64,000 nt of DNA, taken from assembly GCA_002730875.1 (NCBI GenBank), contig PCBI01000006.1, positions 4,044 through 68,043 of the forward strand. Direction: 5' to 3'. The position numbers and the translations under genes are program-made. The notes under the pieces were generated by a model. It was not told the origin of the DNA. It made no database searches and saw only the letters and a list, made by a program, of their open reading frames with translations. Below, piece after piece: positions 35,219-44,394 of the stretch (positions are counted from its first letter, which is position 1; every line of letters starts with the position of its first letter). Source of the DNA: Spirochaetaceae bacterium (lineage in GTDB: Bacteria > Spirochaetota > Leptospiria > Leptospirales > Leptonemataceae).

Positions 35219-36502
35219 TCAACCTGAAAATAGCACGGATTGACCGGTGTAGAATAGCCCAGCTACTGCACCGGTCATGAGGCATGCCAGGTTGGCGGAA
35301 ATCAGAGCGCGAAAGGCTACCGAAGCCACCTCTTTCGTTTTCTCAGGCACGATGGCGGTGATTCCACCGGCAAAAATGGCCAGGGATGCGAAGTGGGCAA
35401 ATCCGCAAAGGGCGTAGCTCACAATGATTCCGCTACGTTTATCCAGAGTCCCATCGGCCAGAGCTGTGGCCAGGTGCCCGTAGGAGGCAACCTCGGTTAC
35501 GATAATCCTCTCCCCTATAATCCGACCAGCATCCAGGGCCTGGTCTGGCGCAATACCAATCAACACCGCCAGCGGGTAGAACAGATAGCCCAGGATGACT
35601 TCCAGGCTGATGACCGTGCTTCCATCGCTCAACCATCCGGAGAGGCTCTTCAGCATCAGATTGATCAACTCCACCAGACCCAGCACAGCCAACAGCAACG
35701 CCACAATACCAAATATGAGCTTCATTCCGCTATTGGATCCGGAAATGATCGCCTCAATCAAAGAGTCCTCTTTTTCGTAGTGAGGATGCACATGTGTGCC
35801 CAGAGTCTCGGGCTGCTCCCTTTCCGGTACCAGCAGCTTGGAAAAGATAATGGCCGCCGGCGCGCTGATCAAACTGGCCGAAACCAGGTGCCCGGCAATT
35901 TCCTGAAACTGCCCCTGCAATGTTAGGACATAGAGAGCGAGCACGTTTGAGGCCACCGTGGCCATGCCGGCGGTCAACACGGTATGCAGTTCGCTACGGG
36001 TCATTTTTTCCAGATGTGGCTTAACGGTAAGAATGGATTCGATGCCTACGAAGATGTTACTTGCCGTAGTAAGGGATTCGGCTCCGGAGGTGCGAAACAA
36101 CCTGGAGAATACTCTGGCAAATAATCGAACCAGAAAAGACATGATTCCGAAGTAGTATAGAACAGAAATCAAGGCGGAAAAGAAGACAATGGTGGGCAAT
36201 GCCTGAAACATCAATATGAAGCCCAGACTTCCCTCCTGCCCCGGCCCCAGAGCCAGCGGACCAAACAAGAAACGAGCCCCGGCCGCTGCCGCATTCACCA
36301 GGGCCAGCACTCCGGCGTTAATCCATTGAAATACGGTGGTGCCGCCAATGGGAGAGAACAAGAATCCGGCGATCAAGAAAGCCAGAATCAGCCCTGCAAA
36401 TACAGGTTTCCAGCGCAGCGCTTTGCGATTCTCCGAAAGCAACCACGCAATGGCAATTAGACCAAGGATTCCAAGTAGACTGATTCCGTTATACCAACTC
36501 AT
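35219..36502 (-). CDS. CNT-family (NupC-like) nucleoside transporter
   Basis: 427 aa from ATG 36502; the frame extends to 36652 but the extra 50 residues lack hydrophobic or family character. About ten membrane helices are present. Landmarks of concentrative nucleoside transporters are seen: L-P-T-I-V-F-F-S-A-L-I-S-V-L-Y-Y-F-G-I and the helix pair with A-S-N-I-F-V-G-I-E-S-I-L-T-V-K-P-x-L. A late helix carries A-L-C-G-F-A-H-F-A-S-L-A. It imports nucleosides with sodium or protons. Leptospires salvage bases and nucleosides, which fits. Confidence 0.92.
   Translation of the reverse strand: MSWYNGISLLGILGLIAIAWLLSENRKALRWKPVFAGLILAFLIAGFLFSPIGGTTVFQWINAGVLALVNAAAAGARFLFGPLALGPGQEGSLGFILMFQALPTIVFFSALISVLYYFGIMSFLVRLFARVFSRLFRTSGAESLTTASNIFVGIESILTVKPHLEKMTRSELHTVLTAGMATVASNVLALYVLTLQGQFQEIAGHLVSASLISAPAAIIFSKLLVPEREQPETLGTHVHPHYEKEDSLIEAIISGSNSGMKLIFGIVALLLAVLGLVELINLMLKSLSGWLSDGSTVISLEVILGYLFYPLAVLIGIAPDQALDAGRIIGERIIVTEVASYGHLATALADGTLDKRSGIIVSYALCGFAHFASLAIFAGGITAIVPEKTKEVASVAFRALISANLACLMTGAVAGLFYTGQSVLFSG
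35241..35277. other. Long hairpin after flaB, inside the transporter 3' end
   Basis: TGACCGGTG (35241-35249) and CACCGGTCA (35269-35277) form a perfect 9-bp stem. TAG and CTA inside can extend it across a bulge. It begins 27 bases after the flaB stop and overlaps the last codons of the convergent transporter gene. There is no T-run. It may serve as the flaB mRNA 3' end or stability element while remaining coding on the other strand. Confidence 0.45.
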
Positions 36503-36807
36503 CGGGTTACTGCTCCCCAATCGGGCCCCTGAGGCAATGAAATTTCCGCGAAATGATCCGCCTCCTGGCCCGCTCCATTGGGCAATGTCCCGGTAGGTGC
36601 ATCGGAGGGTCCACAGGGCTGCTCTCGAAAGCATTTCTATTAAGAGAGGCACAACTCAACCGCCTATTTGAGCGGCAGGCGGCGTCAGCCTCGGGGCGAA
36701 ATGGTCTCGGAGTCAAGCCAGGACAACAGAAGCATTATTGAGCCATAAACTAATGACGAAGCCGATTTCTATTGATGAAAAAAGGGCAATGACCAAAATT
36801 TGCCCGG
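36503..36807. other. Divergent gap between transporter and transferase genes
   Basis: 305 bp between two divergent genes and so must hold both promoters. An inverted repeat CCGCC/GGCGG with 13 bases between lies at about 36660-36682. I see no gene or other defined element. Confidence 0.4.
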
Positions 36808-38931
36808 ATGGAGCGCAGCGAGCATCATTATTCCGATCGTGCCATACTGCTGTTTGGACTGGGTCTGGCCCTGGTACTCGGCCTGGCCTGGTTGACCGAG
36901 GCTTTTTTCTTTTCCATTTACCAATTCCAGGGCTGGGAGCGGGCCGGCGATCGCATGAGTCGCTATTTCCTGGAAAGCGGTTACGGGTTGGCTCCTACCG
37001 GACTGCTGCTTCTGTACTGGGGCGCGCTAACAGTTCTGGGCAACATTCTGGTCTATTTCCGGCTTCCTCGAACCTTTCTGGTTACTGGCACCGTAATAAC
37101 GTGTCTTCTGATTTTATGGCCCATGATCCGGGTCGTTGTTTACTATTATATGCGTCTGGAGGTAACGCTGGATCTGGCGCTCTACGGACTCAAGGAAATC
37201 CGTGGTCTGATTTTCGCAACAGCTCCCGATGCACTCAGTCTGGACCTTACTCTACCGGGGGTTTTCTTTCTTTTCTGGATTATGGCCATTGCCTGGGCCT
37301 ATAGCTTTCATCGATGGATTCGCGCTCCCCTTTCTCCCGAGCCTTACAAACTGAAACCGGCGCTGGCGGCCGTGACTCTTGTAATCCTGGCCTCGGGCCC
37401 GCTCATGGCCTATATGGCGCCCACACAAAACAACCAGCGGATTGCCACTCCGCAAAAGGATCAAAAGAAACCGGCCGAAGGGGATTCCCCCTTTCCGGGC
37501 ATCGACGATCTGGAACTGAAGCAGTACCCGCAGACCAAACATTTCGCCGAGCGATTCGGATTCAACCTTCCCGCCAATACTAATGTAGTTATCATTATCC
37601 TGGAAAGCGCCCGGGAAGAATTTGTGGATCTGGAACGCTCCAAATACTTCGCGCCCAACCTTCCGGAAACCATCGTAGCCGATCATTTCTTTGTTCCGGT
37701 GCCCCATAGTTCTAACTCGCATTATTCCATGTATACCGGCATGCACAGCGCCCGGGATTTTGATCAGCTTTATGCCCAGCTACAGCCCCAGAACACCATG
37801 CCCATGTTGTTGCAGAATCGGGGCTACACCAACCACTATGTTTACACGGACAGCACCGCTTTTGAGTCCGAAATCGTAATGCTGCGAAAGCTAAACATGC
37901 AGGTCATCGAAAAAGCGGACTTCATGAAGCGAAAGAACCCGGAAACCAATGAACCTTACAAGAGTTTTCAGTTTGGCCTGGATGATGTGGCCCTGGTGCA
38001 CGAAACCCAGAACATCCTGGATTCTACCAAAGAGCCGTTTACCCTCACCGCGGTAATGACCAATTCGCACTATCCGTACCACAATCCGCACCCGGATAAA
38101 TTCAATCGTTTCGACAATACCAAGATCCTGGGGAGGCATCGCAACGGAGTGGATTACGGCCTCCACATCGCCGATCGCATCGTAGAAGAGTTTGTAAAGC
38201 GAGGCATGGCCGAAAGGACGTTGTTCATTTTAATCTCCGATCATGGAGAAAGCTTCGGCGAACGGGGCGCCCACGGACACAGTTTCAGCATCTATAACGA
38301 AGAAGTCCGAGTCCCGCTGGTTATGCGTCATCATCAGTTCCACCGGGTATGGCAAGATGCCCCACTACCCCGGGCTACCATGCTGGATCTTTTTCCCACG
38401 ATATTCGATGTTCTCGGCCTTTCCTATGATGGTTCCAAACATGGAAGGAGCGCCTTTGATCCGGATTATCAGTTCCATATGCCGCTCTGGGTATGGCGAG
38501 TGGACGATTTTCGCGGCTTTCTTTTGGGCGACGCCAAGTGGATCTATTCCGATCCAGAACAGACTATCTATAGACTGGATTTGCACGACAAGATCCAGGC
38601 AGCCTGGAGCGGCGATCGCATGGACGGCCATGCGGAAGAATTTGTGGAAACCCTTCAGGAACTGGATATGGGCCTGGCGCCAGGCAAAGTGGCTGTGGAA
38701 GGCCAGTTACTTTCACCTCCGCTACGTATGGGTCCCTTCGCCACCGGCGCCAGCTTCCGCGGAGGGGGCGGAAAGCTCTATACCGATTGCGATCAATTAC
38801 CGGCTCACATAGAATGCGCTCCGCCGGGCGAATCCGTAGAATTGAGAGGCGACCCCCAGCGCCGGGTTCCTTTCGTCAACGCGCAGGGCGAAGAAGTAAT
38901 GATCCCCTGCCCGTTCTGCGTCGGGCCATGA
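36808..38931 (+). CDS. Sulfatase-fold membrane transferase (LtaS-like), second copy
   Basis: 707 aa. About five membrane helices (to residue 200) precede the catalytic domain from about residue 250. It starts N-V-V-I-I-I-L-E-S-A-R-E-E-F; the nucleophile region is P-H-S-S-N-S-H-Y-S-M-Y-T-G; metal ligands follow in I-S-D-H-G-E-S-F-G-E and H-G-H-S-F-S-I-Y-N-E-E-V-R-V-P-L. It most likely transfers a phosphoglycerol-type group to an extracytoplasmic acceptor. The C-terminus ends C-P-F-C-V-G-P after a second cysteine pair (C-D ... C), unusual for the family. It is not closely similar to the copy at 18809. Confidence 0.85.
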   Translation: MERSEHHYSDRAILLFGLGLALVLGLAWLTEAFFFSIYQFQGWERAGDRMSRYFLESGYGLAPTGLLLLYWGALTVLGNILVYFRLPRTFLVTGTVITCLLILWPMIRVVVYYYMRLEVTLDLALYGLKEIRGLIFATAPDALSLDLTLPGVFFLFWIMAIAWAYSFHRWIRAPLSPEPYKLKPALAAVTLVILASGPLMAYMAPTQNNQRIATPQKDQKKPAEGDSPFPGIDDLELKQYPQTKHFAERFGFNLPANTNVVIIILESAREEFVDLERSKYFAPNLPETIVADHFFVPVPHSSNSHYSMYTGMHSARDFDQLYAQLQPQNTMPMLLQNRGYTNHYVYTDSTAFESEIVMLRKLNMQVIEKADFMKRKNPETNEPYKSFQFGLDDVALVHETQNILDSTKEPFTLTAVMTNSHYPYHNPHPDKFNRFDNTKILGRHRNGVDYGLHIADRIVEEFVKRGMAERTLFILISDHGESFGERGAHGHSFSIYNEEVRVPLVMRHHQFHRVWQDAPLPRATMLDLFPTIFDVLGLSYDGSKHGRSAFDPDYQFHMPLWVWRVDDFRGFLLGDAKWIYSDPEQTIYRLDLHDKIQAAWSGDRMDGHAEEFVETLQELDMGLAPGKVAVEGQLLSPPLRMGPFATGASFRGGGGKLYTDCDQLPAHIECAPPGESVELRGDPQRRVPFVNAQGEEVMIPCPFCVGP

Positions 38932-39069
38932 AAGCAAGAAAAGATAGAGGGACAATGAGGGCACAGACGGGCAAAAACGGCCAAACATGTAGATGGATAA
39001 TGGAGCGATAAAGGCTTCAAAAGGCTATGGCGTCCACGGGAAGCGATCACTCTCCAGAGGCAGAAAGAT

Positions 39070-39450
39070 ATGAAGAAGAAAAACCGGTTTTTTACAATAA
39101 TCCTGGCAGCGGCCATTCTGGCGTTGCAGTCGCCGGATTCCGCAAATGCGGCCTCCGCCATCGCCTATAGCCCCCAGGCCTATGGTTATAGCTTCAACGT
39201 TGCCACAGTGGAAGAAGCGGAGCGTCTGGCCGCAGAAATGGCCCGGAAGCATGGCGGGATCGATGTTAAAGTTCTGGTGTCCACCGACAAGCATGGCTAC
39301 GGCGCCATCGCGGCTGACGGAAATCTTCTGGTGGGCGTGGTCGGCTATCCGGATCTACGGAGCGCCACTCAGAAAGCTATTAGCGAATGCGTGCGCAAAG
39401 GTTGTAAGCAACCCAGACTCATCGCTACCTGGTACGATCGCGGCTATTGA
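39070..39450 (+). CDS. Secreted DUF4189-like small protein
   Basis: 126 aa with a signal peptide ending near A-N-A (residue 27). The mature part resembles DUF4189: A-I-A-Y-S near the start, A-E-x-x-A-x-E-M-A in the middle, a central G-Y-G-A-I-A-A-D-G, and a C-terminal C-x3-G-C pair. DUF4189 proteins are small, exported and of unknown function. It lies 138 bases after the LtaS-like gene. Confidence 0.65.
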   Translation: MKKKNRFFTIILAAAILALQSPDSANAASAIAYSPQAYGYSFNVATVEEAERLAAEMARKHGGIDVKVLVSTDKHGYGAIAADGNLLVGVVGYPDLRSATQKAISECVRKGCKQPRLIATWYDRGY

Positions 39451-39602
39451 AAACCGTAGCGCTAGCTCGGCACCACGAAATTCGCCCGGAATCCAACAGA
39501 AGGCATCCCGGCCAGTCCCGGATTGAAAGCGCAAGCCCGCCTTGACCGAGCCTTTGGCCACCTATCGACCTGCGGCAGTGGCTCTTTTCCTTTCCCCTAC
39601 GT

Positions 39603-40613
39603 CTATCTTTCGGACACTTCCTGCCCTTTATCTTTCAGCGGGGAGGTTAACAGCAAATCCGCCACGACCGCATAATGATCTGAAGCAGGTATTTCCTTTC
39701 CTCTATAAGTAAGAACTTTTTCTCGTCCGTACAGGAATACGTCTCCTAGCTGCCAGGAGTTTTCGTAGAGCAGGATGTAATCCAGCCTTCGGCTATGCTC
39801 TCCTTCGAAGCGAAACCAGTAGGACAAAGGGTTCTCTTCCTGATTCCACGTCAGTCCCGGCCTGCTGCCATGTTTTTCCTTCCAGAGATCGCGGTAGCCT
39901 TCGGGCAAGGCGTTTCGCTCCGTTATCGCTTCTGGCCCATCGCCAAAGTTGAAATCGCCCAGGACAATGGTGGGGCCCTGTAGCCGTGAACGAATGGACT
40001 GTAGTTGCCGGGCCCGAATAGGACCGTCTTGCAGATAACTTTCCAGATGCAGATTTATAGTACTGAATCGGATGGTCTGGCTGTCTGTTGGGTTTCCCGA
40101 TTCTCCCCGGGCGTTACTGTCTGAACTGCTGCCAGAATGAGCGTTTTCACTGGGCGAGCCGGTTCCGCTCTGCGTGGATGGCAGCTCCATATAGAATTCG
40201 GTTTGCTGGGCATACCGCCCCATCCGTCCGGGGAGATTGTAGAACCTGTTTGAAATCACCGGTATTCTAGACGCGATAACCAGCCTACCTTTGATATGGG
40301 CAGCCTTACCTGGCACCAGCCTGTAAATCGCAGAAAAACCAGGATCCTTTTCCAGGAGGCGATAATACTCGGGCGTCATTTCCTGAAAGGCCACAATATG
40401 AGGGCGAGCCACCAGGATGGCTCGAATCACTTCTCGTGCCCGGTTCTCCCGAATGAATTCCCGCAAGCTTACATTCCAGGTCATGATTCGCAGTATTCCG
40501 GGTGAATGGGAAGGCGGGGGCGGTCCCACTTCGGCCTCGGGACCGGTGCAGGTAGAAAAAGATAGGAGAAAAGCGGCGATGAGCAGCCGCCATGGCATCA
40601 GAAAGTTGCGCAT
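39603..40613 (-). CDS. Exported endonuclease/exonuclease/phosphatase-fold protein
   Basis: 336 aa. Residues 1-22 form a signal with a Cys (S-T-C-T-G-P), so it may be a lipoprotein although the preceding Thr is non-standard. The EEP fold is clear: M-T-W-N-V, F-Q-E-M-T (metal Glu), L-G-D-F-N-F-G-D (catalytic Asp/Asn) and a C-terminal A-S-D-H-Y-A-V. A Ser/Gly/Asn-rich insert lies at about 155-185. The domain hydrolyses phosphodiesters or phosphomonoesters; sphingomyelinases of pathogenic leptospires share the fold, but nothing here shows that substrate. Confidence 0.86.
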   Translation of the reverse strand: MRNFLMPWRLLIAAFLLSFSTCTGPEAEVGPPPPSHSPGILRIMTWNVSLREFIRENRAREVIRAILVARPHIVAFQEMTPEYYRLLEKDPGFSAIYRLVPGKAAHIKGRLVIASRIPVISNRFYNLPGRMGRYAQQTEFYMELPSTQSGTGSPSENAHSGSSSDSNARGESGNPTDSQTIRFSTINLHLESYLQDGPIRARQLQSIRSRLQGPTIVLGDFNFGDGPEAITERNALPEGYRDLWKEKHGSRPGLTWNQEENPLSYWFRFEGEHSRRLDYILLYENSWQLGDVFLYGREKVLTYRGKEIPASDHYAVVADLLLTSPLKDKGQEVSER

Positions 40614-40748
40614 AACCTACCCCTATGTCTGTAGCAGAAACCCTATTGGCAACCGTTTCTTTGTAAGCCTTCGGGGTTATACAATGGCGCAGCGGAGCAA
40701 ATTTAGAATCCAGGGAACGGGCCACCACTTTTTTTGTAGAACTGAATC

Positions 40749-41837
40749 GTGCCGTCTGTTGCTCTGGATGAAATGTCGGAGGAAGTGAAAAAGGTTAACG
40801 ATCCGGAACAACTCCGTCAGATCTGCGCCAAGATATTCACGCGACTTCCCGTCCATATAAAAGACAAAGATCGAGTAGAAGCAGCCCGGGTACTCGGCTA
40901 TGAAGCCCCCCTGTTAGAGGTAGAACACAATCGACCGGATGCAGAGATTCGAGTCCTGATTGTGAATCACGACCAGCATTTGATGCTAATGGAATGCAAA
41001 GTTCAGGAAAGACCCGCCCCTGGCCACGAAAAACTTCATCCGGTAAGACTGCACCTCAAGCGGAAGATCCGAAAACAGAAGCGAGTAAGTCTATCTTCCG
41101 ATAGTCGTAAGCTGGTAGTGGATGATTTGATTACTCTTCGCTCCATACCGGAATCGCTTTCAAAAGTCGACGAAAAGAACGATTCGCCATTCAAGGAAGC
41201 GCTCGCTCAACTAAAGACCATCCAGGCCATCGCACGATTGACGGTTCGAAAGTCCTTTCGTCTGGATAATCGGATGCGCGCCATGCTGGCCCGGGATGTC
41301 CCCATTTTTATACCGGATCGGACAAGCAGCAAAGCGCCGGGGTTTCCGGTAATCACCATGGAAGAGTATAAGAAAATCCTTAATTATGAGGCGCATCCCG
41401 ATCGCATCCTCAGCGAAGTTTCCATACCCGTTCGTTTCAAAGGCATATACTTAATGGGTGTGGCCACAATCATTTCTTCGGAACCCATGACCGATCATCA
41501 TTTTGAAGGCGTTCAGGAAATCGTCAGTAATCTGGAAAGAGAGATTCTGGACCGACATATTGTGCCCTACAACCCCGAGCACTGCCCGGTGGTAGATATC
41601 AACTCCGGCGGCGCCGGTATTCTTCATCCGCACAATCCGCACGTAATGCGCGGTTTTCTTCCCGGGGAAGAGGTTACTTTCGACCTTCATTTCCCTGGAG
41701 AGAAGGCCTTTCCTGTGCTGGGTAGTATTCGAAATATCAAGAGTCTGGAACGAGCTCATCGAATTGGTCTGGAATTCGAGCAATTGCCGTCGGATTTGAA
41801 TTCAGAGCTGGAAGACTTCCTGCGTCAAGTTGAGTAA
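40749..41837 (+). CDS. DUF1577-like protein with PilZ-like C-terminus
   Basis: 362 aa from GTG 40749; an ATG at 40773 would remove eight residues. The C-terminal 100 residues resemble a PilZ domain: V-V-D-I-N-S-G-G-A-G-I, then P-G-E-E-V-x-F-x-L-x-F-P, then V-x-G-x-I-R-N-I and H-R-I-G-L-E-F-E. The arginine-rich first motif needed for cyclic-di-GMP binding is not obvious. The whole protein matches my recollection of DUF1577, a family from Leptospira. It is soluble and possibly regulatory; function unknown. Confidence 0.68.
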   Translation: MPSVALDEMSEEVKKVNDPEQLRQICAKIFTRLPVHIKDKDRVEAARVLGYEAPLLEVEHNRPDAEIRVLIVNHDQHLMLMECKVQERPAPGHEKLHPVRLHLKRKIRKQKRVSLSSDSRKLVVDDLITLRSIPESLSKVDEKNDSPFKEALAQLKTIQAIARLTVRKSFRLDNRMRAMLARDVPIFIPDRTSSKAPGFPVITMEEYKKILNYEAHPDRILSEVSIPVRFKGIYLMGVATIISSEPMTDHHFEGVQEIVSNLEREILDRHIVPYNPEHCPVVDINSGGAGILHPHNPHVMRGFLPGEEVTFDLHFPGEKAFPVLGSIRNIKSLERAHRIGLEFEQLPSDLNSELEDFLRQVE

Positions 41838-41903
41838 AACTGGCGCGATGGATATCGCTACTACAAACCGCCTTGAGCTCTAAATGGAACAGTGGTTACT
41901 GAT

Positions 41904-41933
41904 TGTAGCAGGATAGATCGTAGCAGCATAGAT
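41904..41933. repeat. 15-bp tandem duplication
   Basis: TGTAGCAGGATAGAT at 41904-41918 is followed by CGTAGCAGCATAGAT at 41919-41933; 13 of 15 bases match. It lies in the short gap between two convergent genes. No function is evident. Confidence 0.5.
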
Positions 41934-41994
41934 TCCAGGCGAACGCCCCGAAAAGAACCAGGGCATCATAGGCGCATCGCCCATCAGGAAACAA

Positions 41995-43398
41995 TTAGTC
42001 CGTTGGAAAGGAAAGCACGCATTGTGCGCCGCCCGTATTCGTAACCTGAAAGGTCCCTCCCAATTGCCGGGCAAGCATATGAACCATGGAAAGACCAAAA
42101 CCCCGGGAGCTTCGCAGGATGAAATCCTCGGGCATTCCCGGACCATAATCCTGTACGATTAATTGGCCGCCATTCATTTGTCTTCGCAGAGTCACCGATA
42201 CGGAGTTGGCAGTCTCTGTACCGAGTCCATATTTCATCGCATTTGTGAGCAATTCGTTGAGCGCAATACCGATTGCCGTAGCTTTCTCCGCCGATAAAGC
42301 GAAATCATCCAATTTCTTCTCAATTGAAATGTCGGAGGAACCGGCGAAGGCGCGAACTATGGAATCGATTAGATCCTGGAGATACGGCTGCATAGAAACC
42401 CGCTGAACCGTATTGTGTACCAGCAGTCCATCGTAAAGCGCGCGTATGCTGGCCAGGCGCCCCACAGCTTCGTGGAGAACAAGCTTTACTTCTGGATTAG
42501 AGCTAGCGTCGGCCTGCGCACTCAAAAGCCCTTCAATGCTGGCCACGTTATTCTTCAAGCGATGATAGGTCTCGCGCAATAGCAATTCCTTTTCTTCCCT
42601 GTGCCGAACCATTTCGGCTCGGTTTCGATCGCTTACATCAATTCCTGTGGAGATGAAATACTCTCCAAAGGCAACGCTGGTCATAAGAAGTGTTTGTCCG
42701 GTACCAGGAAAATAGGTCTCCCATTGCCGCGGGCGGCCTTCGCTAAATATCTTCTGCACAACGGGCATGAACAACTGTACCGGGTTCGAATCAGGCCAGA
42801 TTTCTTCGGTGGTTTTTCCGATGATATCTTCGCGGGACCGGCCCCAGGCAGCCAGAGCGGCAGGATTCGCCTCTTCGAGACGCCAGGTGCGAATAAGGCC
42901 CGATTCGGTGCGAACCAGTTTCCAGAGATGGACCTCCTCTGTGATATTTTCGAAAAGATTACGATACTTTTCCCCATTGGTTCGCGCCATTTGCTCGGCA
43001 TCCCTGAGCTTTTGGCGAGCCCCAAAAAGCCTAAGCGCCATCTTGATGGATGCGTTCAATACTGTAATGCCCGTACCCTTAACCACATAGCCGTAGCTGC
43101 TAATTCCCTCCGTCCTTTCCACAATCTCGGGCTCAGTATGCGAAGACAAAAAGAGAATGGGCATTTCCTTCGTCTGCAGGATTCGCTCCGCCGCCTGCGT
43201 GCCGTCCATACCTTTGCCCAGGTCGATATCCATTAGAATCAGACTGAACTCACATTCCAGGGCTCGATCCACTGCCTCTTCCCCTGTAGTAATGTGATGG
43301 ACCGAGTAACCGATATTTTCCAGCTCCGCCTGTTCCACCCGGGCCGTAATCGGATCATCTTCCACAAGAAGAATCGATATTTGTTCCAGAGTATGCAT
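41995..43398 (-). CDS. Receiver-first hybrid histidine kinase (REC-PAS-HisKA_2)
   Basis: 467 aa, soluble. The receiver domain (8-120) has D13/D14, phospho-acceptor D57 and K107. A PAS domain follows (about 145-258). The kinase core is of the HisKA_2/HWE-related type: the His box Y-H279-R-L-K-N-N-V-A-S-I-E-G, an N box with A-L-N-E-L-L-T-N-A-M-K-Y-G, and a G box with D-Y-G-P-G-M-P. An N-terminal receiver on such a kinase suggests a phosphorelay intermediate that is itself controlled by another kinase. No output regulator is adjacent. Confidence 0.93.
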   Translation of the reverse strand: MHTLEQISILLVEDDPITARVEQAELENIGYSVHHITTGEEAVDRALECEFSLILMDIDLGKGMDGTQAAERILQTKEMPILFLSSHTEPEIVERTEGISSYGYVVKGTGITVLNASIKMALRLFGARQKLRDAEQMARTNGEKYRNLFENITEEVHLWKLVRTESGLIRTWRLEEANPAALAAWGRSREDIIGKTTEEIWPDSNPVQLFMPVVQKIFSEGRPRQWETYFPGTGQTLLMTSVAFGEYFISTGIDVSDRNRAEMVRHREEKELLLRETYHRLKNNVASIEGLLSAQADASSNPEVKLVLHEAVGRLASIRALYDGLLVHNTVQRVSMQPYLQDLIDSIVRAFAGSSDISIEKKLDDFALSAEKATAIGIALNELLTNAMKYGLGTETANSVSVTLRRQMNGGQLIVQDYGPGMPEDFILRSSRGFGLSMVHMLARQLGGTFQVTNTGGAQCVLSFPTD

Positions 43399-43804
43399 GA
43401 GGGTACACGAACAGACGAAGCCAATTTATCACATCAGCCCTGCCCGATTAAGGGACAGCAATGCAAATTTGGGCGGGATCGGGTTTTCTGTTGGCAGGTC
43501 TCGAACGACCACCGTTGCCCAGATGATGCGCTTATGACAGGTAGAACTGAATCCGAAATCTTCGAGAGAAGCATGTCCGGACCCGGTTTTCAGGCTTGCT
43601 CCAACGTCACATTGCGAAGCAGCAATACTTCGGACCGGAGCTCCCGTAATCCCGGATCGGGAGCCCGTAGCAGGTCGCCAGGATACGATGCCGGGAAACG
43701 GCCATCATTACACTATGTATTTGCTGGACACGGGACGCCGGTTTTCGCAATTGACCAGATCGGCGAAGACTCTCTTCGGCCTAATTTTTCTTTTAGGAAC
43801 AACC
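43399..43804. other. Gap upstream of kinase and acidic-protein genes
   Basis: 406 bp between two divergent genes. Frames here are shadows without family features. A tRNA T-arm-like string near 43497-43510 does not fold as a tRNA. I see no other element; both promoters must lie here. Confidence 0.5.
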
Positions 43805-44347
43805 ATGGATGAGAACCAAATAGACGAAGAAGCGCTTTTCAGTAACGATCCGGAATCCGAGTTGTTTCCTTCGCTTCTGGAGAGGATGCTTCTGATCTAC
43901 GCAGCTCTGGTCATAGATACGGAAGAAGAGGAGATGCTGAATGATATCTCGGATGCCTTCGAAACCGACTTTCACGACGCAGAGACCAGACTTCTGGATT
44001 TCGAGCAGAAACTCATAGAAAGGCATTATCGCGAGGCCAATATTGCCGAACTGGAGTTCTTTCCTGACGAAGATCCGGCCCGCGCAGAAATTAAACATCG
44101 TCTGGCAATCAAGAAGATCGTAGCATTCTTCTCCTACGAAGACGAGGATAAGCCTGCCGGAGAAAACTCCGAACTCGCCGAAGCCCTTGCCAGCATCGAC
44201 GGGGAAGCTCGCCAAATGCTGGAAACACTTCAGGCCGATCCAGAAGAAGGCATCGAAAAGGTAGATATGCTTCTGGCGCTCTGGGAAGTCCAGGCCTTGC
44301 AGAGTCTGTATCCCGATCTATTCGAAGAGTCCCTGGAAGAAAGCTGA
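43805..44347 (+). CDS. Acidic protein of unknown function
   Basis: 180 aa from ATG 43805, chosen for the AGGA eight bases upstream; a longer frame starts at 43688 without support. The protein is very rich in Asp and Glu, helical, without signal or membrane segments. I do not recognise a family. It ends 48 bases before the end of uvrA, which reads the other way; a hairpin at 44361-44380 separates them. Confidence 0.65.
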   Translation: MDENQIDEEALFSNDPESELFPSLLERMLLIYAALVIDTEEEEMLNDISDAFETDFHDAETRLLDFEQKLIERHYREANIAELEFFPDEDPARAEIKHRLAIKKIVAFFSYEDEDKPAGENSELAEALASIDGEARQMLETLQADPEEGIEKVDMLLALWEVQALQSLYPDLFEESLEES

Positions 44348-44360
44348 TCCCGGGCGCAAA

Positions 44361-44380
44361 GCAGCCTGGGCCCGGGCTGC
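44361..44380. terminator. Likely bidirectional terminator hairpin
   Basis: GCAGCC (44361-44366) pairs with GGCTGC (44375-44380), extended by T-G, G-C and G-C pairs to a 9-bp stem with a two-base loop. It lies between the convergent acidic-protein gene and uvrA. T-runs are weak on both sides, so the role is inferred from position and strength. Confidence 0.5.
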
Positions 44381-44394
44381 CTGCCGGTCAGACT

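Noticed and set aside
43497-43510. tRNA T-arm-like GGTCTCGAACGACC
   Set aside because: No acceptor, D or anticodon stems can be formed around it on either strand.
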